Under the pieces are notes generated by a model, which saw only the letters and a program-made list of their open reading frames with translations, was not told the DNA's origin and searched no databases. This document shows, piece by piece, positions 24,209 through 34,033 of a stretch of DNA of 64,000 nucleotides (its first letter is position 1; the number at the start of each line of letters is the position of its first letter). The position numbers and the translations under genes were made by a program. The stretch comes from an uncultured Bacteroidales bacterium (GTDB lineage: Bacteria > Bacteroidota > Bacteroidia > Bacteroidales > F082): contig CAJOIF010000006.1 in assembly GCA_905234765.1 (NCBI GenBank), positions 1 to 64,000 on the forward strand, read 5' to 3'.

Positions 24209-25855
24209 ATGAGAAAAATATTCTTACTCCTTTTCCTGACTGCGACATTGTTTGCGCAGGCACAGATTGCGACCAATATTTATTGGGTGCACTTCACCGA
24301 CAAAAACAACTCCCCCTATTCCATCGACAACCCAGAGGCTTACCTAAGTCAGCGGGCTTTGCAACGTCGTGCCAATCAAGGCATTGCCATTGATGAGTAT
24401 GACCTTCCGGTCAATCCACAGTATCTTCAGGCTGTGGCCGATTGTGGTGCGCAATTGCTCAATCCAACCAAATGGCTGAATGGTGTCACGGTGTATGTCA
24501 CTAACCCGAGTGTGATTGATGCCATCAATGCACTGGATTTTGTGGATGTTGTGCGCAACTGTCCCAACGACTCCAAAGCACAAGAGCTCAAAGAACGTTG
24601 GCTGGCCAATGAGATGAAGGCCGCCGAGGATTCAAGGGGCATGTACGGCTTCTATGGCGGTGCGCAAACACAAGTCACCCAAATCAACGCCAACGCCCTG
24701 CATGACTATGGTTTTATGGGCGAAGGCGTGATTGTCGCTGTCCTTGATGGAGGTTTCATCGGTGCCCAAAACCATCCCGCTTTTGATAACATGCGCGAGG
24801 AAGGCCGCTTCCTTGGCACACGTGATTTCGTTTATGGCTCAACGTCAGTGTTTTCACAGAGTTCGCATGGCACTTCCTGTCTCAGCACCATGGGGGCTTA
24901 CGTGCCGAACACCTTTGTAGGCACGGCACCAAAGGCTTCCTATTATCTGCTGCACACCGAAGACGGAAATTCGGAGAATATCGTTGAGGAATACAACTGG
25001 GTTTCGGGCGCGGAATATGCCGACAGCCTCGGAGTGGATGTTTGCTCCACTTCTTTGGGTTACATTGACTTCGACATGAGTCAATGGGACCATCCGCAGT
25101 CGCATTTCGATGGCAAGACCGCTCCGATGAGTGTTGGGGCCGAAATAGCGGTGAGTCGTGGCATGATTTGTCTCAATTCCGCTGGTAACGAAGGCGAGCC
25201 TTGGGGCGGTGGCAACCAATGCACTTTGGGCATCCCTGCTGATGCCGAGCATGTGTTGAGCATCGGTTCCGTGGATGGCTCTGGCAACCGTTCTTATTTC
25301 AGTTCTGTCGGTCCGACCTACGATGGTCGCATCAAGCCCGACGTGATGGCGATGGGAGAGGGTACCTATGTAGCTGATGGTTACGGTGATTATTACAATG
25401 GCAACGGAACCTCGTTCTCTAACCCTGTGATGGCAGGTGCGGTGACGTGTCTGCGTCAGGCTTTCCCCAATGCTTCGGTGCAAGAGATTTGCGATGCCGT
25501 GCGTGCTTGCGGCGACCATGCAGAAAACCCCGACAACCGTTATGGCTACGGCATCCCCGATTTCTCACGCGTTTTGGAGATGATGCATGTTGAAGATTCT
25601 GCTGTGGCAGAAGGGATTATCGGTGTGTATCCCAATCCTTCGAAAGGTGCGGTTCATATCGTTTTGAAGGAAGGCGTGAAAGTGGATGTCACGGTTTGCG
25701 ACATCACGGGCCGATACATATATAATGCTAATGTCAATTGGTTGAACCATAGCGTATTGGATGACTTTTTGAATACTTTGGAGTCGGGTGTTTACTTTGT
25801 CAATGCAACTGCAGAAGGGAGTAGCCAGACGATCAAAATCATGCTGACCCGTTAA
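24209..25855 (+). CDS. S8 family serine peptidase (subtilase) with T9SS sorting domain
   Basis: 548 residues. Signal peptide to about residue 19, a pro-region, then the subtilisin domain: Asp180 in AVLDGGF, His220 in SSHGTSC, oxyanion Asn327 in NSAGNEG, nucleophile Ser402 in NGTSFSNP. All catalytic residues are present. The end (GVYPNPSKGAVHI ... GVYFVNATAEG...KIMLTR) is a type A T9SS C-terminal domain, so the protease is predicted to be exported to the cell surface or secreted. Substrates unknown; nutrient proteolysis or maturation of surface proteins are both plausible. Confidence 0.93.
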   Translation: MRKIFLLLFLTATLFAQAQIATNIYWVHFTDKNNSPYSIDNPEAYLSQRALQRRANQGIAIDEYDLPVNPQYLQAVADCGAQLLNPTKWLNGVTVYVTNPSVIDAINALDFVDVVRNCPNDSKAQELKERWLANEMKAAEDSRGMYGFYGGAQTQVTQINANALHDYGFMGEGVIVAVLDGGFIGAQNHPAFDNMREEGRFLGTRDFVYGSTSVFSQSSHGTSCLSTMGAYVPNTFVGTAPKASYYLLHTEDGNSENIVEEYNWVSGAEYADSLGVDVCSTSLGYIDFDMSQWDHPQSHFDGKTAPMSVGAEIAVSRGMICLNSAGNEGEPWGGGNQCTLGIPADAEHVLSIGSVDGSGNRSYFSSVGPTYDGRIKPDVMAMGEGTYVADGYGDYYNGNGTSFSNPVMAGAVTCLRQAFPNASVQEICDAVRACGDHAENPDNRYGYGIPDFSRVLEMMHVEDSAVAEGIIGVYPNPSKGAVHIVLKEGVKVDVTVCDITGRYIYNANVNWLNHSVLDDFLNTLESGVYFVNATAEGSSQTIKIMLTR

Positions 25856-25861
25856 AGTGTG

Positions 25862-26431
25862 TCATTCTTCAGTGAAGGCTATGCTCCAAGCGTAACGTTT
25901 TTCCTTAATAATATGGGTCTCCAGCCGATAGCCTCGGTTATCGAGAACCTGATGCAAATCCGTGCTGATGCCTGTTCCACGCAGCTTCAGCACGGCTTCT
26001 TTTTGGGTCCAAAAGGCAATGAATCTCTCAATAGGGGTTTCTGCGGAGAAGATTTGCCTCTGCTCAGCCTCGTTCATGGTCTTATGAATCAATGTATCGT
26101 CAACTTTGCGGAAGCTCTCAATATCAATGCCGACGGGTGCGTTGTCGACCACTACGGCAATGCCGTTCTTGCAATGGCTGATGTTGAAATGAACGTCAGG
26201 ATACCGAATCAGATAAGGTTTGCCATGTTCGTTGAATTCGAACTCCAAATCGTTGATTCCCAATTGTTTCGTAAGTTTTTGTAGCATTAGCCATGATTTG
26301 AGGCAGGTGTATTGTCCAAAGAGATGTTTGTACCCCAAGGCTTCTTCACGGCGCTGCCCGTTTACCAAAGGGAGCATCCGTTGCACCTCGGTTTCGGTCA
26401 TTTGGCTCATGTCGTCGAAAATGGATATCAT
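25862..26431 (-). CDS. 4'-phosphopantetheinyl transferase superfamily protein
   Basis: 189 residues from the ATG at 26431; the frame's earlier ATG at 26461 lies within 5 nt of the -7 element, so the downstream start fits better. It transfers phosphopantetheine from CoA to a carrier-protein Ser. Signatures: FNISHCKNGIAVVV, VGIDIESFRK (metal-binding Asp/Glu) and FIAFWTQKEAVLKLRGTGI. The length suggests an Sfp/HetI-like group rather than AcpS. No carrier-protein or polyketide genes are adjacent. Convergent with the protease gene, 6 bp apart. Confidence 0.88.
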   Translation of the reverse strand: MISIFDDMSQMTETEVQRMLPLVNGQRREEALGYKHLFGQYTCLKSWLMLQKLTKQLGINDLEFEFNEHGKPYLIRYPDVHFNISHCKNGIAVVVDNAPVGIDIESFRKVDDTLIHKTMNEAEQRQIFSAETPIERFIAFWTQKEAVLKLRGTGISTDLHQVLDNRGYRLETHIIKEKRYAWSIAFTEE

Positions 26432-26448
26432 GGCAGTGGAATTGGGTG

Positions 26449-26456
26449 CAAAATTA
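26449..26456 (-). promoter_or_regulatory. -7 element TAATTTTG for the phosphopantetheinyl transferase
   Basis: Exact match on the minus strand, 17 nt before the ATG at 26431. Confidence 0.55.
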
Positions 26457-26599
26457 GACATTCTTTTGAGAAACAGGGTGGAACGAATGCGTTTTCATTG
26501 AAAAAAAATCCTCTTTTGTTTTCAAAAATGTCGTTCGATTGGATAAAAAATTTGGGGAATTAAAAAATTTCTTAATTTCGCCCCGATTTTTCGATAAAT

Positions 26600-28423
26600 A
26601 TGGAAAGAAACACTCACAAAGGGAAAGACATTCAAGCCTATCCCGATATTCCACCCCGTACTTTTGACCTCTTGCCGAGGTTTGTGGAGAAGTATGGGAA
26701 GAAGAAAACCATGTTTGCCTGTAAAGTGGATGGCGATTGGAAGAAGTATAAGGCAAGGGAATTTGTGAAGATGACGGATGTTGTTAGCCAAGGATTGATG
26801 GGTCTGGGTGTGTCCAAGGGCGACCGTGTGGCGGTGATTTCCAACAATTGTCCGCAATGGAATATGGTTGACTTCGCCGTTCAGCAAATCGGTGCCATCC
26901 TTGTGCCGATTTATCCCACCGTGCGCCAAAGCGACTACGATTACATCATCAATCACGCTGAGCCAAAGATTGTCTTTGTGGAGGGCTCTTTGCTGCTGAA
27001 GAAAGTCCAAGGTGCTATTGACAAGATGGAGACAAAGCCTAAATTGTTTGTTTTCAATCCTGTGGAAGGCCAACTGACTCTTCGCGGACTGATGGTCTCG
27101 GTGAAGATTGACAAGAAAACCCAGGCTGCCTTGCAGTCACGCAAAGATTCGGTCTCCATCCATGATGTAGCGACGATTATCTATACTTCAGGCACTCTTG
27201 GAACCCCCAAGGGTGTGATGCTGACGCATTACAACCTGATGAGTTGTGTGGCGTATTACGGTCCGCATTATCCTGTGCCGAGTTCGCACAAGGTGGTGAG
27301 TTTCCTGCCTCTGTCGCATATTTATGAACGTTCGGTGTTGTATACCCATCTGTATCTTGGCAATTCGACCTATTATGTGGAGAACTTCGGCACCATCATG
27401 CGCGACATCGCCGATGTGAAGCCGGAGCATTTTACCACAGTGCCTCGCGTCATCGAGAAGGTGTACAACGGCATTCAACGCAAGGGTGACAAGTTGAAGG
27501 GCTTGAAGAAACGCATTTTCTATTGGGCTTTCCAGTTGGCTGAGCGTTATGATGAGACGGAAAAGAAAAACAATCGCGCTTATCGTTTTAAGTTGCATTG
27601 GGCCAATAGATTGGTTTTTAAGGATGTAAGGAAAGCTTTCGGTGGACGTTTGGAGTTCATTATTTCGGGAGGTGCCAGTTTGCAACCTCGTTTGGTGCGT
27701 CTCTTTGCCGCCATGAACATCCCGATTATTGAGGGTTATGGCCTTACTGAGACTTCTCCCGTGATTTGCACCAACAGCATCGCTTTGGGCATCATCAAGG
27801 CGGGAACGGTGGGAGTGCCTTGTAAGAGTGTTGAAATCAAGATTGATCCGGAGACGGGCGAAATCCTCGTGAAGGGCTCTGCGGTGATGAAAGGCTATTA
27901 CAAGAATGAGGAGCAGACCAAACAGGCCATTGACGAGAATGGTTATTTCCATACCGGTGACATTGGTGAGTTCGACGAAGACGGCCTGCTGAAAATCACG
28001 GGTCGCATGAAGGAAATCTTCAAGGACTCGATGGGTAAGTATATCTCCCCGGCGTTGATCGAAGGCAAGTTCACGGAGTCGCCGTTCATCAGCATGATGA
28101 TGGTGGTGGGTGAGAACCAGAAGTTTGCAGCCGCCCTGATTGTGCCGAACTTCGAGCATCTGAAGACTTGGTGCGAAGAGAATCACGTTGCCTATACTTC
28201 CAACACGGAAGTCATCAATGAAAAGAAGGTGATTGAGCGTTATCGCAAGGAGGTGGATGCCTACAACAAGTATTTCGGTGACTTCGAGAAGGTGAAGCGT
28301 TTCGAGTTGGTCGACCGCGAGTGGACCATCGACGAAGGCGAAATCACTCCGAGCCTGAAACTGCGCCGCAAGGTCGTCGCCGAGCATTACCGCGACTTGA
28401 TTGACGGGATGTTTGCGGAATAA
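26600..28423 (+). CDS. Long-chain acyl-CoA synthetase (AMP-forming)
   Basis: 607 residues. It activates fatty acids to acyl-CoA through an acyl-adenylate. The P-loop reads YTSGTLGTPKGVMLTH (most homologues have TSGTTG, so a Thr is Leu). Also EGYGLTETSPV, HTGDIGEFDEDGLLKITGR and the hinge/Lys region GRMKEIFKDSMGKYISP. This FadD-type family is common in Bacteroidota. The upstream -7 candidate is imperfect (TAATTTCG near 26573). A terminator follows directly. Confidence 0.92.
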   Translation: MERNTHKGKDIQAYPDIPPRTFDLLPRFVEKYGKKKTMFACKVDGDWKKYKAREFVKMTDVVSQGLMGLGVSKGDRVAVISNNCPQWNMVDFAVQQIGAILVPIYPTVRQSDYDYIINHAEPKIVFVEGSLLLKKVQGAIDKMETKPKLFVFNPVEGQLTLRGLMVSVKIDKKTQAALQSRKDSVSIHDVATIIYTSGTLGTPKGVMLTHYNLMSCVAYYGPHYPVPSSHKVVSFLPLSHIYERSVLYTHLYLGNSTYYVENFGTIMRDIADVKPEHFTTVPRVIEKVYNGIQRKGDKLKGLKKRIFYWAFQLAERYDETEKKNNRAYRFKLHWANRLVFKDVRKAFGGRLEFIISGGASLQPRLVRLFAAMNIPIIEGYGLTETSPVICTNSIALGIIKAGTVGVPCKSVEIKIDPETGEILVKGSAVMKGYYKNEEQTKQAIDENGYFHTGDIGEFDEDGLLKITGRMKEIFKDSMGKYISPALIEGKFTESPFISMMMVVGENQKFAAALIVPNFEHLKTWCEENHVAYTSNTEVINEKKVIERYRKEVDAYNKYFGDFEKVKRFELVDREWTIDEGEITPSLKLRRKVVAEHYRDLIDGMFAE

Positions 28424-28428
28424 TCGCA

Positions 28429-28456
28429 CAAGCGGCTTTTTGGAGCCGCTTTTTTT
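28429..28456 (+). terminator. Terminator after the acyl-CoA synthetase
   Basis: AGCGGCT / AGCCGCT, 6-nt loop, seven T; the T-run leads straight into the next promoter. Confidence 0.8.
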
Positions 28457-28457
28457 G

Positions 28458-28465
28458 TACCTTTG
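28458..28465 (+). promoter_or_regulatory. -7 element TACCTTTG for the antiporter-topB operon
   Basis: Exact match 19 nt before ATG 28485, inside the longer open frame from 28401, which is therefore rejected. Confidence 0.6.
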
Positions 28466-28484
28466 CGCCAAACAATTGTTTTCT

Positions 28485-30785
28485 ATGGAATCCCTACCCG
28501 CATTGTTTTCTGACCTTGCTTTGATACTGGTTACCGCTGGTGTCACTACCGTGATTTTCAAGTGGTTGAAACAGCCCGTTGTGTTGGGCTACATCATCGC
28601 AGGTTTTCTCATTGGCCCTAATTTCGAGTGGTTTCCCGTCATCAACGACCACATAAGCGTAGAGACCTGGAGCGAAATCGGCATGGTGTTCATGCTGTTC
28701 GGTATAGGTTTGGAGTTTAGTTTCAAGAAACTGAAGAAAGTGGGTGGGACGGTCGGCATCACCGCACTCACCGAATTGGTGACGATGTGTGTGGTGGGTT
28801 TCCTGCTGGGTAAGCTGTTGGGTTGGTCGCAGATGGACAGCGTCTTCCTTGGAGCCATGCTTTCCATTTCGTCCACGACGATTATCGCCAAGGCCTTCGA
28901 CGACATGAAGTTGCACCGTGAGAAGTTCAGTGGTAATGTCATCGGCGAACTAGTGGTGGAAGACCTTGAAGCCGTGTTGCTGATGGTGATTCTTTCGACG
29001 CTTGCAGTGAGCAAGACTTTTGACGGTATGCAGTTGGTTTCCAGTATGTTGAAACTCGGATTCTTCTTGTTGGTGTGGTTCTTGGGCGGCATTTTTTTGG
29101 TGCCTACTGTGCTGAAATGGTCTCGCAAGTTCATGTCTGAAGAGACGCTGACGGTATTCTCGGTGGGTTTGTGCTTTATGATGGTCGTGTTGGCCAACCT
29201 TGCAGGATTCTCGTCGGCTTTGGGTGCATTTATCATGGGCTCTATCTTGGCCGAAACCCTTGAGGCAGAGATGATTCACAAGGTCACAACGCCCATCAAG
29301 AACCTGTTCGGTGCAGTGTTCTTCGTCTCGGTGGGTATGATGGTCGACCCGCAGATCTTGGTCAACTATTGGTGGCAGATTCTCGTGGTGACCTTGGTGC
29401 TGCTTCTGTTCAAGCCGTTGAGCAATGTGGCCGGTCGCTTGATTGCTGGAGTGGGATTGAAACAGTCCATGCAAGGCGGTTTCTGTTTCAGCCAAATCGG
29501 TGAGTTTTCCTTTATCATCGCTTCGTTGGGCTTGAGTTATGGCGTCATCGACGAGTTCCTGTATCCCATCATCGTTTCGGTGTCCATCATCACGACGTTC
29601 ATCACGCCGTATGCCATCAAAGCAGCCGTGCCGAGCTATAAGTGGGTGACGACGCATTTTCCAGAGGGTTGGCTTAATCGTTTGGAAAACAGCGATTCAG
29701 GTATTAAGGTGAAGAGCGGCAAGAAGGTTAACATGGGTAGCTTCTTGGCGCGGCAATTCAAGAACATGGTCATCTATCTGGCCATCATCATCGCAGTGGT
29801 TTTGATAGGTTTCTTCATCGGTTCGTTCATTATGAAATATGTGCCGAGGCCATGGAGTTCCGCCATCGCTACAGCGGTGAGCATGATTCTTGTTTCGCCT
29901 TTCTTGTGGGCAATGGGTTTCAAGCACACATTTGTTGATACGACCCGTAAGTTAATGGAAGTCAATAAGTTCAATAAGACCATGATTCGCATGATTTTCG
30001 TGTTGCGTTTTGTGGTTGTGGCCGTCTTTGCTTATAGCGTGATACAGCATTTCATGAATAATTTGTTTTGGGACAGATTGAACATTGGAACGCCGTGGTA
30101 TCATTGGATTAACATTGGTTTCGCGTTGATTTACACGGTGTTGCTGCGTGTTTTGAGTCCAGCAATGCGGTTCTATAAGCATATTGAGGAACGGTTTATG
30201 GACAACCTCAACAAGCGGCAATCGTCACAGGTGTTCGAGATTCCCGAAATTTTGCAGGAGAACTGCCATTTGCAGAAGATGACACTTAGTCCTGACAGCG
30301 TGTATTCGGGACGCATAATCAAGGACACCGATTTCCGCGACAACTATAATGTGAGTGTGGTGAGTGTGGAGCGTGGCAAACAGGTTTTTGAACTGCCGAA
30401 GTCTGATTTTCAGCTGTTTCCTTTTGACAAAATTACCTTTGTAGGTCACGAAGACCATCTTCGTTTGATGGTGAGCAAGGTGGAATCTTTTGATGATGCC
30501 TTGATTCATGAGCATGAAGAAGGTGAGGTGGATTTGTATAAGGTGGAGGTGGAGCAAGACAGCCCACTTATTGATGTCGCTTTGATGGATTCTGGCTTTG
30601 CCGACAAATACGACGCGATGGTGATTGCCATTGAGCGTGATGGACAGTTTATCTTGAATCCATCGGCACGTATCACTTTCCAACCCGCTGATTTGGTGTG
30701 GTTTGTAGCCCAAAAAGACAAAGCCGAATACCTGATGAGGATGACGGCTTCCGATATGAGATCAGAAATGCAAACTTCCAACTAA
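28485..30785 (+). CDS. CPA2 cation:proton antiporter (KefB-type) with RCK C-terminal domains
   Basis: 766 residues. The first about 390 residues form a Na+/H+ exchanger domain of about 12 helices, including IGMVFMLFGIGLEFSF, ISSTTIIAKAFDD and GELVVEDLEAVLLM with the conserved acidic pair of CPA2 antiporters. Additional helices follow (about 450-590), then two TrkA-C/RCK-type ligand-binding segments (SPDSVYSGRIIKDTDFRDNY...; DSPLIDVALMDSGFADKYD...). It likely exchanges K+ or Na+ for H+ in the inner membrane. topB begins 9 bp downstream, so the two probably share a transcript. Confidence 0.9.
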   Translation: MESLPALFSDLALILVTAGVTTVIFKWLKQPVVLGYIIAGFLIGPNFEWFPVINDHISVETWSEIGMVFMLFGIGLEFSFKKLKKVGGTVGITALTELVTMCVVGFLLGKLLGWSQMDSVFLGAMLSISSTTIIAKAFDDMKLHREKFSGNVIGELVVEDLEAVLLMVILSTLAVSKTFDGMQLVSSMLKLGFFLLVWFLGGIFLVPTVLKWSRKFMSEETLTVFSVGLCFMMVVLANLAGFSSALGAFIMGSILAETLEAEMIHKVTTPIKNLFGAVFFVSVGMMVDPQILVNYWWQILVVTLVLLLFKPLSNVAGRLIAGVGLKQSMQGGFCFSQIGEFSFIIASLGLSYGVIDEFLYPIIVSVSIITTFITPYAIKAAVPSYKWVTTHFPEGWLNRLENSDSGIKVKSGKKVNMGSFLARQFKNMVIYLAIIIAVVLIGFFIGSFIMKYVPRPWSSAIATAVSMILVSPFLWAMGFKHTFVDTTRKLMEVNKFNKTMIRMIFVLRFVVVAVFAYSVIQHFMNNLFWDRLNIGTPWYHWINIGFALIYTVLLRVLSPAMRFYKHIEERFMDNLNKRQSSQVFEIPEILQENCHLQKMTLSPDSVYSGRIIKDTDFRDNYNVSVVSVERGKQVFELPKSDFQLFPFDKITFVGHEDHLRLMVSKVESFDDALIHEHEEGEVDLYKVEVEQDSPLIDVALMDSGFADKYDAMVIAIERDGQFILNPSARITFQPADLVWFVAQKDKAEYLMRMTASDMRSEMQTSN

Positions 30786-30794
30786 ACAACTGAA

Positions 30795-32834
30795 ATGATT
30801 GTTTGTATCGCCGAAAAGCCAAGCGTCGCTCGTGACATTGCCAAGGTGCTGGGAGCCAACACCACCCATGAGGGTTACATGGAGGGCAATGGTTATCAGG
30901 TGACTTGGACTTTCGGCCATCTCTGCACGTTGAAGGAGCCTCACGACTACACCGACCAATGGAAATCATGGGCCTTGAGCCGCTTGCCGATGATACCGCA
31001 ACGCTTTGGTATCAAGCTGATTGCGGACAAAGGCGTGGAGAAGCAGTTCAAAGTCATTGAGTCCCTGTTTCAGAAAGCAGACAGCATCGTGAACTGCGGC
31101 GATGCGGGGCAGGAAGGTGAACTCATCCAGCGTTGGGTGATGCAAAAGGCTGCTGTACACTGTCCCGTACAACGTTTGTGGATTTCCTCTTTGACGGAAG
31201 AATCTATCAAGGAAGGTTTCAAAAGTTTGAAGGAGCAGTCTGAGTATCAGTCGCTTTACGAGGCGGGACTTTCCAGAGCCATTGGCGACTGGCTGCTTGG
31301 CATGAACGCCACGCGACTCTACACCTTGAAATATGGTCAAAATAGACAAGTGTTGTCCATCGGCAGGGTACAAACGCCTACTTTGGCTTTGATTGTCAAC
31401 CGCTACCATGAAATCGTCAACTTCAAGCCAGAAGCCTATTGGGTGCTGTCGACCATTTATCGCGATACGACATTTACCGCGACAAAAGGCAAATACGGCT
31501 CCGTTGAGGACGGACAAAAAGATTTGCAAAGTGTTGAGGGAAAAGAGTTTACAGTGACTGACATCTCCACCAAGAAAGGCACGGAAGCCCCGCCAAGGCT
31601 CTACGACTTGACATCGCTTCAGGTGGAATGCAACAAAAAATACGGTTTTTCCGCCGACCAGACCTTGCAGACCATACAAAGTCTCTACGAGAAAAAATAC
31701 ACCACCTATCCGCGTGTCGACACCACCTATCTGAGTGACGACATCTATCCGAAGTGCCCCGACATTTTGGCGAAACTGACCAATTATGCCGAATTCACCT
31801 CACCATTGGCGGGTAAGAAACTGCCTAAGAGCAAAAAAGTGTTCGACAATAGCAAGGTCACCGACCACCATGCCATCATTCCGACGGGTGTGGTGCCGAC
31901 AGGCTTGTCATTTGCCGAGGAGAAAGTCTACGATGAGGTCTGCCGACATTTCATCGCCGTGTTTTACCCCGACTGTCAGTTTGCTACGACGACAGTTTTG
32001 GGCAAGGTAGAGGAAGTAGGATTTAAGACTTCGGGCAAACAGATTTTGGTTCCCGGTTGGCGTGAGGTCATTAAGCCGGTGAAACAGGAAGAAGAGAAAA
32101 AAGAAGGGCAGGAGGACGAGGAGAAGACTTTGCCCATCTTCGTGAAAGGTGAACATGGACCGCATCAGCCGCAATTAGCTGAAAAGTGGACCACACCGCC
32201 GAAGCCCTACACCGAGGCGACCTTGCTTCGCGCTATGGAAACGGCGGGTAAATTGGTGGACGATGAATCCTTGCGCGAGGTGATGAAGGAGAACGGCATC
32301 GGACGACCTTCCACACGAGCCGCCATCATCGAAACGCTATTTAAACGCAACTATATCAGGAAGATTCGCAAGAGCCTCGAACCTACACCCACGGGCATCG
32401 AGCTCATTGGCCTCATCCATGAAGACCTGCTGAAAAGTGCTGAACTGACAGGCATCTGGGAAAAGAAACTCCGTGAGATAGAGCAACATAAATACGAAGC
32501 CCGACAGTTTCTTGACGAACTGAAACAGATGGTGACAGAGATTGTCACCACGGTGATGTTGGACAATAGCAATCGCCGCGTGGCGGCAACTGTGGTGGAG
32601 GAGAAGCCGAAAAAGGTGGCTTCGAAGAAATCAACAACTTCTAAACCTAAGAAAGTTGCGGAAGGCATAGATCCCAGCCCTCGCACGGCTCCTCGCAGGG
32701 ATGACATGCCTTCCGGTGATGCCATCATTGGGCAGCCTTGTCCACTATGTGGCAAAGGACATATCATCAAAGGAAAGACTGCATACGGATGTTCTGAGTG
32801 GCGCAATGGCTGCACCTACCGTAAACCCTTCTAA
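30795..32834 (+). CDS. topB: DNA topoisomerase III (type IA)
   Basis: 679 residues. It relaxes and decatenates DNA through a 5'-phosphotyrosine bond. The TOPRIM domain begins MIVCIAEKPSVARDIAKVLG; its acidic loop reads NCGDAGQEGELI, where E. coli Topo III has GDPDREG, so the second Asp is Gly. The active-site Tyr lies in TTYPRVDTTYL. VLSIGRVQTPTL and NGIGRPSTRAAIIETL are conserved. A C-terminal zinc ribbon (CPLCGKGHI...GCSEWRNGC) ends the protein. Convergent with pncB, 3 bp apart. Confidence 0.95.
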   Translation: MIVCIAEKPSVARDIAKVLGANTTHEGYMEGNGYQVTWTFGHLCTLKEPHDYTDQWKSWALSRLPMIPQRFGIKLIADKGVEKQFKVIESLFQKADSIVNCGDAGQEGELIQRWVMQKAAVHCPVQRLWISSLTEESIKEGFKSLKEQSEYQSLYEAGLSRAIGDWLLGMNATRLYTLKYGQNRQVLSIGRVQTPTLALIVNRYHEIVNFKPEAYWVLSTIYRDTTFTATKGKYGSVEDGQKDLQSVEGKEFTVTDISTKKGTEAPPRLYDLTSLQVECNKKYGFSADQTLQTIQSLYEKKYTTYPRVDTTYLSDDIYPKCPDILAKLTNYAEFTSPLAGKKLPKSKKVFDNSKVTDHHAIIPTGVVPTGLSFAEEKVYDEVCRHFIAVFYPDCQFATTTVLGKVEEVGFKTSGKQILVPGWREVIKPVKQEEEKKEGQEDEEKTLPIFVKGEHGPHQPQLAEKWTTPPKPYTEATLLRAMETAGKLVDDESLREVMKENGIGRPSTRAAIIETLFKRNYIRKIRKSLEPTPTGIELIGLIHEDLLKSAELTGIWEKKLREIEQHKYEARQFLDELKQMVTEIVTTVMLDNSNRRVAATVVEEKPKKVASKKSTTSKPKKVAEGIDPSPRTAPRRDDMPSGDAIIGQPCPLCGKGHIIKGKTAYGCSEWRNGCTYRKPF

Positions 32835-32837
32835 CTC

Positions 32838-34031
32838 TCAACTGATCTCCAGCGTCTTCTTGCAAATCTCGATCTCCTCGGGGTCGCCAGTGTATTTGCC
32901 GTGGTCGTCGCTGAGTTTGACCACCTTTTTCCAAGTACGTTTTTCGGTGATCTTGGCAGCGGTGAGTTTCACCACGATGTTCATCGCCTTCACGTTGTCG
33001 ATGTCGCAGGTGAGGTGGGTGCCGATGCCATAGGAGTCTTGCATTCTGCCGTTTACCGCTTCATGGATGGCGATGGCCTCGTTGACATTCAGTCCGTTAC
33101 TGAAAATGATGGACTTTTGCGCCGGGTCGATGCCGAGTTCCTTGTATTTCGCTATGATTTCCTCCAAAGCCTCGTAGTTGTCGCCGCTGTCGACGCGTAG
33201 ACCGTCAAACAACTTGGCGTGCAAGGTGGTGAAATTCTGGAAGAAGGCCTTGCGCGTGTAGGTGTCGTAGAGGAACACACCCAGACTGCCGGCATATACC
33301 TCCTGCCAGTAGTCCATGGCGAGGTAGTTGGCCTCGTTGTAGCCATAGAGCGAGCAGGTCTCAATGAACTGATGGCTCATCGTACCAATGGGGAGTAGGT
33401 CGTATTTCATGGCCAAAAGCACATTGGAAGTACCCACGAAGCAGGTCTTGGTGAACTGTTTCTGCGCTTCGATAAAGGAACGAATCACCATGTCCTGGTG
33501 CTCAAACGAGAAGCGGCGACGTGTACCGAAGTCGCTGAATTTGACGCCGTTGCCGATAAGACGGATGGCTTTGTCGTAAGATTTCTTGTATTCCTTCTCG
33601 GCATCATAGTGTTCAAACTCGCCTTTCAGCTCGTGCATCAGCTCGCTGACGGTGGCCAGGATGGGCATCTCCCAAAAGACCGTGCGCCACAGCAGACCTG
33701 TGACCGTGATTTGCAGGTGGCCTTCGTCGTCCTGACTCACCTCGACCTCTGAGGGGCGCATGTGGAAGCCTTTCAGAAAGGTGAAGAACCACAGCGGGAA
33801 ATAGTAACATTTCCGCTTCATGAAACGCGCTTCCTCGTCGGTGATGCGGATGTTGGCGTAGCTGTCGAACTGCTCCCTCAGTTTCTCGGCGAAGCCTTCG
33901 GGATAGACCGTGTTGTTGCGGTCCACAAAGGTGTATTGCCCCATTGCACGGGGGAACTTCTGCAGGTAAGCGTAGCACACGCTGAAGGTGTACAGGTCGT
34001 TGTCTAACAGGCTGGTGATAATCTGTCTCAT
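32838..34031 (-). CDS. pncB: Nicotinate phosphoribosyltransferase
   Basis: 397 residues, full length. It makes nicotinate mononucleotide from nicotinate and PRPP in NAD salvage. Signature: start LLDNDLYTFSVCYAYLQKFP, FSDFGTRRRFS, the phosphohistidine region LPIGTMSHQF, and GLRVDSGDNYEALEEII. It is last in a minus-strand run after DUF47-Pit-DUF47 with only a 2-bp gap, so it is almost certainly co-transcribed with phosphate uptake genes; that grouping is unusual. Confidence 0.96.
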   Translation of the reverse strand: MRQIITSLLDNDLYTFSVCYAYLQKFPRAMGQYTFVDRNNTVYPEGFAEKLREQFDSYANIRITDEEARFMKRKCYYFPLWFFTFLKGFHMRPSEVEVSQDDEGHLQITVTGLLWRTVFWEMPILATVSELMHELKGEFEHYDAEKEYKKSYDKAIRLIGNGVKFSDFGTRRRFSFEHQDMVIRSFIEAQKQFTKTCFVGTSNVLLAMKYDLLPIGTMSHQFIETCSLYGYNEANYLAMDYWQEVYAGSLGVFLYDTYTRKAFFQNFTTLHAKLFDGLRVDSGDNYEALEEIIAKYKELGIDPAQKSIIFSNGLNVNEAIAIHEAVNGRMQDSYGIGTHLTCDIDNVKAMNIVVKLTAAKITEKRTWKKVVKLSDDHGKYTGDPEEIEICKKTLEIS

Positions 34032-34033
34032 GG

